From: Luteimonas sp. J29
GTDB lineage: Bacteria > Pseudomonadota > Gammaproteobacteria > Xanthomonadales > Xanthomonadaceae
Length of the DNA: 64,000 nt
Reading direction: 5' to 3'
Assembly: GCF_000472505.1 (NCBI RefSeq)
Contig: NZ_AWZR01000001.1
Span: 549,693 to 613,692 of the forward strand
The translations under genes were made by a program, and so were the position numbers. Positions 34,254 through 42,335 of this stretch are shown piece after piece. How positions within the stretch are numbered: position 1 is the first letter of the stretch; the number at the start of each line of letters is the position of its first letter. The notes under the pieces were generated by a model. That model had not been told where the DNA came from. It did not search any database and saw nothing but the letters and a program-made list of their open reading frames with translations.

Positions 34254-34637
34254 TCAGTCCCAGCGGTTGAGGTGCGGGCCGAACGGCTTGCGCTGCTGGC
34301 GGACCACGCAGAAGCGGTGGCCGCTGGGCGCCTCCATCACCACCCAGGTGTGGACGTTCCGGACCCGGCGCGCGCCGAGCGTCTCCAGCCGCCTGACTTC
34401 GGCCTCGACGTCGTCGGTCTCGATGTCCAGGTGCACGCGCGAAGGGTGCGAGACCTTCTGCAGCAGGATGATCGGCTCGTCGTCCGCGGTCTGCAGGCGG
34501 GCGTAGCGGCCGTCGCCGTCCTCGTCGGCGCGCTCGACGCGCTTGCCCAGGGCCTTGCTCCAGAACTCCACGTGCGGGCCGAGGTCCTCGACCTCGCAGT
34601 CCAGGACCAGGGCGCAAAGGCGGCTGTGGTGGGGCAT
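34254..34637 (-). CDS. Glyoxalase/VOC-family protein (second of tandem pair)
   Basis: This 127-residue protein holds a single VOC (glyoxalase/bleomycin resistance) domain: two beta-alpha-beta-beta-beta units with metal-type positions in CALVLDC, VHLDIETDD and MEAPSGHRFCVV. Family members bind small hydrophobic substrates or antibiotics. AAGGAGG stands 8 nt before ATG 34637 (minus strand). It is the last gene of the 2-oxoacid dehydrogenase operon and is a paralogue of the gene before it (34655-35038). Confidence 0.85.
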   Translation of the reverse strand: MPHHSRLCALVLDCEVEDLGPHVEFWSKALGKRVERADEDGDGRYARLQTADDEPIILLQKVSHPSRVHLDIETDDVEAEVRRLETLGARRVRNVHTWVVMEAPSGHRFCVVRQQRKPFGPHLNRWD

Positions 34638-34654
34638 GGGGGTTCCTCCTTGGA

Positions 34655-35038
34655 TCAGGGCCAGGTGGAAGGCATGGCGCGGGGTGCGTCTTCGCGCATC
34701 GGGACCACGCAGAAGCGGTGGCCGCTCGGGGCCTCCATCACCCACAGGCGTGCGCGCACGTGTTCGATCCTGCGCGCGCCCAGCACTTCGAGACGGCGGA
34801 CTTCGGCCTCCACGTCGTCCGCCTCGATGTCCAGGTGCACGCGCGGGGGATGGTCGACGCGCTGGACCTCGGCGTGCAGGCCGCCGGGCGCGGGGCCGAA
34901 CACGGCGTAGCGGCCGCGCCCGCCTTCGTCGGGATCGACCACCGGCAGGCCGAGTGCGCCGCCCCGGAACCTCGCCGCCGCCTCCAGCGTGCCGTCGCGG
35001 ACCTCGATCATGAATCCTGCGAGTCGGCTGCGGTGCAC
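34655..35038 (-). CDS. Glyoxalase/VOC-family protein (first of tandem pair)
   Basis: A 127-residue single VOC domain protein, identical in length to its downstream neighbour and sharing VHLDIE-DDVEAEVRRLE-LGARR and APSGHRFCVV with it. It begins at GTG 35038, 15 bp after the E2 stop, with no evident ribosome site, so it probably depends on translation from upstream. A role in detoxifying reactive 2-oxo compounds made near the dehydrogenase is possible but inferred from position only. Confidence 0.82.
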   Translation of the reverse strand: MHRSRLAGFMIEVRDGTLEAAARFRGGALGLPVVDPDEGGRGRYAVFGPAPGGLHAEVQRVDHPPRVHLDIEADDVEAEVRRLEVLGARRIEHVRARLWVMEAPSGHRFCVVPMREDAPRAMPSTWP

Positions 35039-35053
35039 GGGGCGTGGTCGCGG

Positions 35054-36523
35054 TCAGTCGGGGAGGGCGAGGTCGTCGAGCATCGCGCGCAGGAAGCGCG
35101 CCGCCTCGCCGCCGGTGCAGGCGCGGTGGTCGAAGGTCAGCGACAACGGGATGACCTTGCGCGACTCGAAACCGCCGACGACCGGCGTGACCTGGTGGCG
35201 CGCGCGCCCGGCGGCGACGATCGCCACGCTCGGCGGCACCACCACCGGAGTGGCGTAGCGGCCGGCGAACATGCCGAAGTTCGACAGCGAGATGGTGTGG
35301 CCGGTGAGCTCCGAGGCGGGGATGCTGCGGTCCTCCACCTGCGCGCGCAGGCGGTCGACCGCGGCGCGCACCCCGCGTGCGTCGAGCAGGTCGGCGTTGC
35401 GCAGCGCGGGCACGAACAGGCCGTCGGGGGTGTCGACCGCGATGCCCAGGTCCACGTGCGGGTGCAGGGTGCGGGTGAGCGTGTCGCCGTCGAACCAGGC
35501 ATTAAGCGCCGGCACCGCGGCCGCGGCCGCGCAGATCGCGCGCACCAGGCGCACGGTGACGTCATTGCCCGGGTGCCAGGCCTGGACGTCGGCATCGTCC
35601 ACCAGGGTGGTTGGCACGACCTTGCTGTGCGCGTCGGCCATGACCCGCGCCATGTTCCGGCGCACGCCCCGGAGCTGCTCGGGCTGGCCGCTGGCGCTGA
35701 CCGAGGGCGGTCGGGTGCGCATCGGCCGGCCGCTGGCCGAGAGCGCGGTGCGCTGCGCGGCGTTGCGCGTGCTCCCACCCCGGCCCTCTCCTGCAGGCGG
35801 GGAAGGGGGAGCGGGAGACTGGCGGAAGTCGGCAGCTCCCTCCCCCGCCCGCGGGGGAGGGCTGGGGTGCGGGCCTGCCGCCGCGGTGCCTTCCGCCGCC
35901 GCCCGCTTCACGTCCGCCATCGTCACCACGCCGTCGGCACCGGTGCCGGTCACGCGGCTGAGGTCCACGCGCAGCTTGCGCGCCAGCGCGCGCACCGCCG
36001 GCATCGCCCTGACGCCGCCGACCGAGAGCAGGCGGTCGCTCTGCACCGCGTCGGAGGACTGCATCGCGCCGACCACGGTGCCGCTGTCGGCGCGCTCGCC
36101 GCCGGCGTCCGATTTCCGTTCCGGCGGCGGCACGCCCGCATCCTCGATCGCGCCGCCCTCGCTGGAGGCGACCACGCGGTCGTCCGGCGCGGGGTCCTGC
36201 GTGCCCACGCCCTTGCCGGCCGGGCGCGCCCCGTGGTGGTGGCCGGTGTCCTGGCCCTCGGCGCGCTGCGGCATCGTGGGATCGACCTCGAACTCGGCCA
36301 GCATCGCGCCGGTGGCGATCACGTCGCCGGGACCGCCGCCGAGCCTGAGCACCTTGCCGGAGACCGGCGAGGGCACGTCGACCACGGCCTTGGCGGTTTC
36401 CATCGACACCAGGTTGTCGTCCAGGCGCACCGTGTCGCCCACCTTGACGTACCACTCGACGATGGTGGCGTCGGGCAGGCCTTCGCCGAGGTCGGGGAGG
36501 AGGAAGGTGTTCCTGTTGCCCAT
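35054..36523 (-). CDS. Dihydrolipoamide acyltransferase (E2) of 2-oxoacid dehydrogenase complex
   Basis: This 489-residue E2 has a lipoyl domain (about 5-80, lipoyl-lysine in ETAKAV at residue 45), a long charged linker, a peripheral subunit-binding domain (about 172-210: AMPAVRALARKLRVDLSRV then GADGVVTMADV) and a CAT-like catalytic domain (about 285-489). Two features are odd. Residues 217-250 are encoded by a pair of REP-like palindromes read in frame. And the usual HxxxDG active-site motif reads HRACTG, with Thr in place of Asp. The upstream E1 genes suggest a branched-chain or broad 2-oxoacid substrate. ATG 36523 gives the standard N-terminus. Confidence 0.92.
   Translation of the reverse strand: MGNRNTFLLPDLGEGLPDATIVEWYVKVGDTVRLDDNLVSMETAKAVVDVPSPVSGKVLRLGGGPGDVIATGAMLAEFEVDPTMPQRAEGQDTGHHHGARPAGKGVGTQDPAPDDRVVASSEGGAIEDAGVPPPERKSDAGGERADSGTVVGAMQSSDAVQSDRLLSVGGVRAMPAVRALARKLRVDLSRVTGTGADGVVTMADVKRAAAEGTAAAGPHPSPPPRAGEGAADFRQSPAPPSPPAGEGRGGSTRNAAQRTALSASGRPMRTRPPSVSASGQPEQLRGVRRNMARVMADAHSKVVPTTLVDDADVQAWHPGNDVTVRLVRAICAAAAAVPALNAWFDGDTLTRTLHPHVDLGIAVDTPDGLFVPALRNADLLDARGVRAAVDRLRAQVEDRSIPASELTGHTISLSNFGMFAGRYATPVVVPPSVAIVAAGRARHQVTPVVGGFESRKVIPLSLTFDHRACTGGEAARFLRAMLDDLALPD
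35775..35875. repeat. Pair of inverted REP-like palindromes inside the E2 gene
   Basis: Two GC palindromic units face each other. The perfect one is 35838-35848 with 35851-35861, an 11-bp stem with a 2-nt loop. The other spans about 35776-35810. Both end in a G-rich tail of the GGGCTGGGGTG type, and the spacer is about 24 bp. They resemble the units at 7054-7077 and 59692-59730. They are translated as a Pro/Gly/Glu-rich linker. Confidence 0.65.
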
Positions 36524-36620
36524 GTCGATGCCGGAAGTGTCGGTTGGATGGATCGGGGTGGGGCCGCGCGGACGGGGGCGATGGCGATGCGCCCGCGCGG
36601 CGCATCGCACGCGCCGGGCG

Positions 36621-37652
36621 CTACGAGGCCGCCAGCGTGCGCTTCGCCGCTTCCACGATGCGCGCGGTGGACGGCATGTACTTCATCTCCAGCCGGAACA
36701 GCGGCATGTGGGTATCGTAGCCGGTGACGCGCTCGACCGGCGCCAGCAGGTCGTACATCGATTCGCTGGCCAGGCGCGCCGCGATCTCGGCGCCGAAGCC
36801 CGCGGTCTTCGGCGCCTCGTGCACGATCACGCAGCGGCCGGTCCGGGCCACCGACTCGGCGATGGTGGCGAAGTCCAGCGGCTTGAGGGTGGCGACGTCG
36901 ATCACCTCGGCGCTGATGCCTTCGGCCTCGAGCTGCTCGGCGGCCTCCAGCGTCTCCTTCACCTGCGCGCCCCAGGTGACCAGGGTGACGTCGCTGCCGT
37001 CGCGCAGCACGTAGCACACGTCCAGCGGCAGCGCTTCGCCGTCGTCGGGCACCACTTCCTTGTACTGCCGGTAGATGCGCTTGGGCTCGAAGTAGATCAC
37101 CGGGTCGGGTTCGCGGATCGCCGCCAGCAGCATGCCGTAGGCGCGCGCGGGCGAGGACGGCATCACCACCCGCAGCCCGGGCACGTTGGTGAACATCGCC
37201 TCGTTGGCCTCGCTGTGGTGCTCGGGCGCGCGGATGCCGCCGCCCCAGGGCACGCGCAGCACCATCGGGCAGGTGAGCCGGCCCCGGGTGCGGTAGCGGA
37301 AGCGCACCGCGTGGCAGATGATGTGGTCGAGCATCGGGTAGATGAAGCCGTCGAACTGCGCCTCGGCCACCGGCTTCATGCCCATCGCCGCCATGCCCAC
37401 GGTAAGGCCGGCGATGGTGGTTTCGTCGAGTGGCGTGTCGAGCACGCGCATCGGGCCGAACTGCTGCTGCAGCCCGGCAGTGGCGCGGAACACGCCGCCG
37501 TTCACGCCCACGTCCTCGCCCAGCACGACCACCGAGTCGTCGTGGCGCATCTCCCAGGCCAGGGCCTGGGTGATCGCCTCGATCAGGGTGATCGCCTTCG
37601 CCGCCGGCGCTCCGCCGGCGCCCGCCGCGTCCTGCTTCGCGACCGCCTTCAT
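36621..37652 (-). CDS. 2-oxoacid dehydrogenase E1 component, beta subunit
   Basis: This 343-residue protein is the beta half of a heterotetrameric E1. Typical stretches: ALAWEMRHDDSVVVLGEDVG (with the TPP-contact Glu), VFRATAGLQQQFG, the IRAPEHHSEANEAMF active-site region, and the C-terminal transketolase domain starting VTLVTWGAQVKETL. An N-terminal extension of about 18 Ala/Gly-rich residues precedes the fold. The ATG at 37652 overlaps the E1-alpha stop (ATGA), so the two subunits are co-translated. Confidence 0.93.
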   Translation of the reverse strand: MKAVAKQDAAGAGGAPAAKAITLIEAITQALAWEMRHDDSVVVLGEDVGVNGGVFRATAGLQQQFGPMRVLDTPLDETTIAGLTVGMAAMGMKPVAEAQFDGFIYPMLDHIICHAVRFRYRTRGRLTCPMVLRVPWGGGIRAPEHHSEANEAMFTNVPGLRVVMPSSPARAYGMLLAAIREPDPVIYFEPKRIYRQYKEVVPDDGEALPLDVCYVLRDGSDVTLVTWGAQVKETLEAAEQLEAEGISAEVIDVATLKPLDFATIAESVARTGRCVIVHEAPKTAGFGAEIAARLASESMYDLLAPVERVTGYDTHMPLFRLEMKYMPSTARIVEAAKRTLAAS

Positions 37653-38728
37653 GCGCGTCCCTCCAGGGCCAGCAGCTGGGCCCGCTGCTCGAGGATGTCG
37701 GGCGGCGGGTCGGCGTACAGGTAATCGAACATCGCCTCGGGCGGCTGGCTCTTCGTGCCCAGGTAGGCGTCGATCTCGGCATCGACCTGGCGCGTGCACT
37801 CGGCGATCCATTCCTCCTCCCGGGCCTCGTCCCACAGCCCCTGCGCGGTGAGCCAGGTGCGCAGGCGCGCGACCGGGTCGCGGGTCCAGGCGTCCTTCAC
37901 CTCGGCCTCGTCGCGGTAACGGCGCGCATCGTCGGCGGTGGTGTGGTCGTGGAGGCGATAGGTGAGGAACTCGATGACCGTGCCGCCCTCGCCGGCGCGC
38001 GCGCGCTCCATCGCCCGGCGCATGCCCTCGAGCACCGCGAACAGGTCGTTGCCGTCCACCTGCAGGCAGTGCAGGCCGCCCGCCAGGCCCTTCTGCGCCA
38101 GGGTCCGTGCGCCGGTCTGCGCGCTGCGCGGCACCGAGATCGCCCAGCCGTTGTTGATGATGCACTGGACGAAGGGCAGGGCGTAGGCACCGGCGGCGTT
38201 GATTGCGGCGTAGGTGTCGGACTTGGAGCTGCCGCCGTCGCCGCAGCAGGTGACGGCGACGCGCTTCTCGCCGCGCAGCTTGAACGCGAGCGCGGCGCCG
38301 GCCGCGTGCAGGCACTGGGTGGCGATCGGCACCGCCCACGGGAAGTCGTGGCGCGCGGGCTCGTTCCGGTAGTCGTTGCCGCGCTCGTCGCCGCCCCAGT
38401 ACAGCAGGATCTCGCGCAGCTGCACGCCGCGCATGATCTGCGCGCCGTACTCGCGGTAGCTCGGGGCGAGCACGTCCTCGGGGCGCATCATCGCGCCGAT
38501 CCCGATCTGGGTGGCCTCGTGGCCGAGGCAGGGCGCGTAGGTGCCGAGCTTGCCTGTGCGCTGCAGGGCGACGGCCTTGCCGTCGAAGGTGCGCAGGAAC
38601 AGCATCCTGCGGAACAGTTCCAGGACCTCGTCCGCGGCCGGCGCCTGCGGCGGCAGGTCGGCCGCGAGCGTCCCGTCCGGGGCCAGGTACTGCAGGTATT
38701 CGATCTCGAAACTCGCGGCTATGCGCAT
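37649..38728 (-). CDS. 2-oxoacid dehydrogenase E1 component, alpha subunit
   Basis: This 359-residue protein carries the TPP/Mg2+ motif CCGDGGSSKSDTYAA ending in CIINNGWA (GDG...NN), the loop RLHDHTTADDARRYRD (phosphorylation-loop region, histidine pair) and LGHEATQIGIGAMM. It decarboxylates a branched-chain 2-oxoacid or pyruvate. The EYLQYLAPDGTL start favours the branched-chain type. ATG 38728 and ATG 38737 are both possible; the difference is three residues. It is the first gene of the operon, divergent from kynA across 241 bp. Confidence 0.92.
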   Translation of the reverse strand: MRIAASFEIEYLQYLAPDGTLAADLPPQAPAADEVLELFRRMLFLRTFDGKAVALQRTGKLGTYAPCLGHEATQIGIGAMMRPEDVLAPSYREYGAQIMRGVQLREILLYWGGDERGNDYRNEPARHDFPWAVPIATQCLHAAGAALAFKLRGEKRVAVTCCGDGGSSKSDTYAAINAAGAYALPFVQCIINNGWAISVPRSAQTGARTLAQKGLAGGLHCLQVDGNDLFAVLEGMRRAMERARAGEGGTVIEFLTYRLHDHTTADDARRYRDEAEVKDAWTRDPVARLRTWLTAQGLWDEAREEEWIAECTRQVDAEIDAYLGTKSQPPEAMFDYLYADPPPDILEQRAQLLALEGRA

Positions 38729-38969
38729 CGATCGCATCCGTCCGTCGTCGGGCCGGGCATGATAAGGTTTCCGGGGTAAGGAAACGTTGCGCGCCGCGTC
38801 ATGCGCGGCGCGGCGCAATGTGCTTGCGGCGGCATGCCGTTTTCGCGCGATTGCGTGCGCGGTGGCGCCGCGTCGCCCGCCCCGCGGGGCCGACGCCGCC
38901 CGATCCCCGCCAGGTCGCACGCACGGCCGGTGGCGGCGCGGGACGGGCCGGATGCGTTACCCTCGCGCG

Positions 38970-39830
38970 ATGGGAATCGAAGACAACGAACGGCCGCTCG
39001 AGGAGGGCATCCACACCGACCTCGAGGGGCGGATCACCTATGGCGGCTACCTGCACCTGGACCGGCTGCTGTCGGCCCAGCATCCGCGCTCCGACCCGCC
39101 GCACCACGACGAGATGCTGTTCATCGTCCAGCACCAGGTCTCGGAGCTGTGGCTGAAGCTGGCGATCCACGAACTCGGTGCCGCGGTCGCGTTCCTGCGC
39201 CGCGACCAGGTCTGGCGCTGCCAGAAGGTGATCGCGCGCTGCAAGCAGGTGCTGCGCCAGCTCACCGAGCAGTGGTCGGTGCTGGAGACGCTCACGCCGT
39301 CGGAGTACATGGAGTTCCGCGAGGTGCTGGGGCCCTCCTCGGGGTTCCAGTCGCTGCAGTACCGCACGCTCGAGTTCCTGATGGGCAACAAGAACGCGGC
39401 GATGCTCAAGGTGTTCGCCCACGACCCGGAGGGGCAGGCGCGCCTGCGCGAGGTGCTGGCCGCGCCCAGCCTGTACGACGAGTTCCTGATGTACCTTGCG
39501 CGCTGGGGCCACGCGGTTCCGAAGCGGCACCTGGAGCGCGACTGGACCCGGCCGCACGTGCGTGACGAGGAGCTGCTGCCGGTGTTCGTCTCGATCTACG
39601 AGCACACCGACCGCCACTGGCGCGAGTACGCGCTGTGCGAGGACCTGGTGGACCTGGAGACCCAGTTCCAGCTGTGGCGCTTCCGGCACATGCGTACGGT
39701 GATGCGGATCATCGGCTTCAAGCGCGGCACCGGCGGATCCTCGGGCGTGGGCTTCCTCAAGCAGGCTCTCGAACTGACGTTCTTCCCGGAACTGTTCGAC
39801 GTGCGCACGCACATCGGACCGGGACGCTGA
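38970..39830 (+). CDS. kynA: Tryptophan 2,3-dioxygenase
   Basis: This heme enzyme opens the indole ring of tryptophan to N-formylkynurenine. The 286-residue protein has [34 protein letters not shown] with the distal His, a proximal His in [10 protein letters not shown] or the FRHMRTV helix, and [16 protein letters not shown], the substrate/heme loop. ATG 38970 is 6 nt after TACCCT (38958-38963), so a leaderless mRNA is likely. No other kynurenine-pathway gene is in the window. Confidence 0.95.
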   Translation: MGIEDNERPLEEGIHTDLEGRITYGGYLHLDRLLSAQHPRSDPPHHDEMLFIVQHQVSELWLKLAIHELGAAVAFLRRDQVWRCQKVIARCKQVLRQLTEQWSVLETLTPSEYMEFREVLGPSSGFQSLQYRTLEFLMGNKNAAMLKVFAHDPEGQARLREVLAAPSLYDEFLMYLARWGHAVPKRHLERDWTRPHVRDEELLPVFVSIYEHTDRHWREYALCEDLVDLETQFQLWRFRHMRTVMRIIGFKRGTGGSSGVGFLKQALELTFFPELFDVRTHIGPGR

Positions 39831-39846
39831 CCCGCGGGGACGCCGC

Positions 39847-40500
39847 GTGGGCGCGTCGCTGCCGGGGTGGGCGTCGTGGCCGGCGTGGCTGGCCGCCGCC
39901 GCGGTGCTGGCGCGCGCGGCGCCGGCGCTGGGCCGGCACGTGGCCGGGGCCGACCGCGAGGCGCTGCGCGTGCTCGTGGTCGCCGCGCTGGCGCTGGCGG
40001 CGATGCGCTGGTTCAACACCGCCGCGCTGCAGGGCGTGATGCTGCACTTCCTCGGCGCGACCATCGCCACGCTGATGTTCGGCGCCGGCAGCGCGTGCTG
40101 GGTGATGGTGCTGTCCAGCCTCGCCGGCGTGCTGATGGGCGCGGCCTGGCACGGCTGGGCGATGGATTTCCTCGCCACCGGGGCGCTGCCGGTGGCGGTG
40201 AGCGCGGTGGCCTCGCGGCTGGCCCGCGCCTGGCTGCCGCGCAACATCTTCACCTACGTGATGCTCCACGCCTTCGCCGGCGCGGCGCTGGCGATGGCCG
40301 CCTCGATGCTGGCCAAGGCGGGGCTCGAGGCCTGGCTGGGCGCGCGCTCCGCGGCCGCGTACCTGGCGGCCACGCCGATGCTGATGTTCGCCGAGGCGTT
40401 CTTCGCCGGCACCGTGATGGTGCTGGTCGTGGTGTACCGGCCGCACTGGTGCCGCAGCTTCGACGACCGCGAGTACCTCTGGCCCGCACGGCGCATGTAG
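39847..40500 (+). CDS. CbiM/ECF-type membrane protein (energy-coupling factor permease-like)
   Basis: A 217-residue protein with about six hydrophobic segments. The central stretch GVMLHFLGATIATLMFGAGSACWVMVLSSLAG resembles the substrate-specific subunit of CbiM/NikM metal transporters. No ATPase or T-component gene is nearby, so it either borrows them or works alone. The start is GTG 39847, 16 bp after kynA, which suggests co-transcription. The family call is from pattern and moderate. Confidence 0.6.
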   Translation: MGASLPGWASWPAWLAAAAVLARAAPALGRHVAGADREALRVLVVAALALAAMRWFNTAALQGVMLHFLGATIATLMFGAGSACWVMVLSSLAGVLMGAAWHGWAMDFLATGALPVAVSAVASRLARAWLPRNIFTYVMLHAFAGAALAMAASMLAKAGLEAWLGARSAAAYLAATPMLMFAEAFFAGTVMVLVVVYRPHWCRSFDDREYLWPARRM

Positions 40501-40502
40501 CC

Positions 40503-40548
40503 CGCCCCGTGCCCCTGCGGCCGCGGCCCCGGCGGCCCGGGCGGGGCG
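40503..40548 (+). terminator. Large GC stem-loop after CbiM-like gene
   Basis: CGCCCCG (40503-40509) pairs with CGGGGCG (40542-40548) around a loop that is itself GC-palindromic. There is no T-run. It is a possible terminator for the kynA unit. Confidence 0.35.
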
Positions 40549-40699
40549 TGAAGACGCCCTCCGGCGGCCGCGTCGGGTTCCCAAGCCGGCCGTCACGGGC
40601 TAACGTTGCGCCCGAAACCAGCCATCCGCGTGCGGCCGGCGCCGTCGCGGCGCCCGCGCACGCGCACCCAACCAGACAGTCCCGGGGGAGTCCCACCGC

Positions 40700-42232
40700 A
40701 TGAATTCCAACCGCGTCGAGCCCGCAGGTCCGGGCATGGAACAGCCTCGCCCGGAGGCCGGATCCCCCGACTTCCCCCAGGTCATGGGCCATCCGCGTCC
40801 GCTGTGGATGCTGTTCATGACCGAGTTCTGGGAGCGCTTCGCCTTCTACGGCATGCGCTGGGCGCTGGCGCTCTACATCGTCGCCCAGTTCTACAACGGC
40901 GACGCCGCCGGCGAGGCCCCGGCCAGCAGGCTCTACGGCGCCTACCTGGCGCTGGTCTACGCAGCGGCGCTGTTCGGCGGCTACGTCGCCGACAAGGTGA
41001 TCGGCTACCAGCGCTCGATCCTGCTGGGCGCGGTGGTCATGGCGGCCGGCCTGTTCATGATCGTCGTGCCCAACGAGACCGTCTTCAAGCTGGGCCTGGC
41101 CACGGTGATCGCCGGCAACGGCCTGTTCAAGCCGAACATCTCGACCATGGTCGGCCATCTGTACGCTCCGGGCGACGCCCGCCGCGACTCCGGCTTCACC
41201 CTGTTCTACATGGGCATCAATGCCGGCGCCTTCATCGCGCCGATCCTCACAGGCTGGCTGGCCGAGCGCATGTTCGGCGGCTCGCCCGACATGCCCGCGT
41301 ACAAGGTGGTCTTCATCGCCTCCGGCGTCGGCATGCTGATCAGCCTGGTGTGGTTCTGGTTCGGCCGCGCCCAGTTGAAGGGGATCGGCCGCCCGGCGGC
41401 CGGCGGCGAGGGCAAGGCGCGGGTGCTGTACACCGCGCTCGGCGCGCTGGTCTCGATTCCGGTGATCTACGTCCTGCTCGCGATCGACGCCGGACAGCTG
41501 CAGTGGCTGCTGAGCGCGCTGTTCGTGGGCCTGTGCGTGCTGATCCTGCGCGAAGGCTTCAAGGATGGCCCCGTGCGCCGCGACATGGCCATCGCCATGC
41601 TGATCATCTTCGCGTTCAACGTGCTGTTCTGGTGCTTCTTCGAGCAGGCCGGCAGCTCGTTCAACTTCCTGGCCCAGAACATCGTCGACCGCGACTTCGG
41701 CGGCTGGATCTTCCCGGTGGGCTGGTTCCAGTCAGTCAACTCGCTGGCCATCATCACGCTTGCCCCGCTGGTCGCGTGGATCTGGGTGAAGATGGGCAAG
41801 GCGAATCCCTCCATCCCGCGCAAGTTCGGCCTGGGCATCATCTTCAATGGCCTGGCGTTCCTGCTGCTGATGTTCGCGCTGACCAGCCTGGTCGATCCGC
41901 AGAGCCTGAAGATCCCGTTCTGGACCCTGTTCATGGTCTACGTGATCCAGTCGATCGGCGAGCTGTGCCTGTCGCCGATCGGCCTGTCGATGGTGACCAA
42001 GCTGGCGCCGGTGCGCCTGGTCGGCTTCGGCATGGGTGGCTGGTTCCTGTCGACCGCGATCGGCAACAACCTCTCCGGCATCTTCGCCAGCCACGTCAGC
42101 GGCGAGTCGGGCATGAGCGTGGAATCGGCGCTGGGCGGCTACACCTTCGGTTTCTGGGTGCTGGTCGGCTCGGGCCTTGCGCTGTTCCTGATCGCGCCGC
42201 TGATCCAGAAGCTGATGCATGGCGTGAAGTAG
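40700..42232 (+). CDS. POT-family proton-dependent oligopeptide transporter
   Basis: This 510-residue membrane protein should import di- and tripeptides with protons. The N-terminal motif EFWERFAFYGMRWALALYIV has the ExxERFxYY proton-coupling pattern. The PTR2 signature region is GNGLFKPNISTMVGHLY followed by FTLFYMGINAGAFIAP. Late in the protein, YVIQSIGELCLSPIGLSMV and FGMGGWFLSTAIGN are also typical. About 14 helices are visible. GGGGGAG 8-9 nt before ATG 40700 is a good ribosome site. Confidence 0.92.
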   Translation: MNSNRVEPAGPGMEQPRPEAGSPDFPQVMGHPRPLWMLFMTEFWERFAFYGMRWALALYIVAQFYNGDAAGEAPASRLYGAYLALVYAAALFGGYVADKVIGYQRSILLGAVVMAAGLFMIVVPNETVFKLGLATVIAGNGLFKPNISTMVGHLYAPGDARRDSGFTLFYMGINAGAFIAPILTGWLAERMFGGSPDMPAYKVVFIASGVGMLISLVWFWFGRAQLKGIGRPAAGGEGKARVLYTALGALVSIPVIYVLLAIDAGQLQWLLSALFVGLCVLILREGFKDGPVRRDMAIAMLIIFAFNVLFWCFFEQAGSSFNFLAQNIVDRDFGGWIFPVGWFQSVNSLAIITLAPLVAWIWVKMGKANPSIPRKFGLGIIFNGLAFLLLMFALTSLVDPQSLKIPFWTLFMVYVIQSIGELCLSPIGLSMVTKLAPVRLVGFGMGGWFLSTAIGNNLSGIFASHVSGESGMSVESALGGYTFGFWVLVGSGLALFLIAPLIQKLMHGVK

Positions 42233-42335
42233 TTCCGGTGCGGCGGCCGCGCCGGCGCCGCGGGCGCGGTGCCGGCCTCCGCGGCGGCCGGCGCACGCGC
42301 GCCGGTCGCGCCGTCCCTGCCACGGGCAGCTCCCG

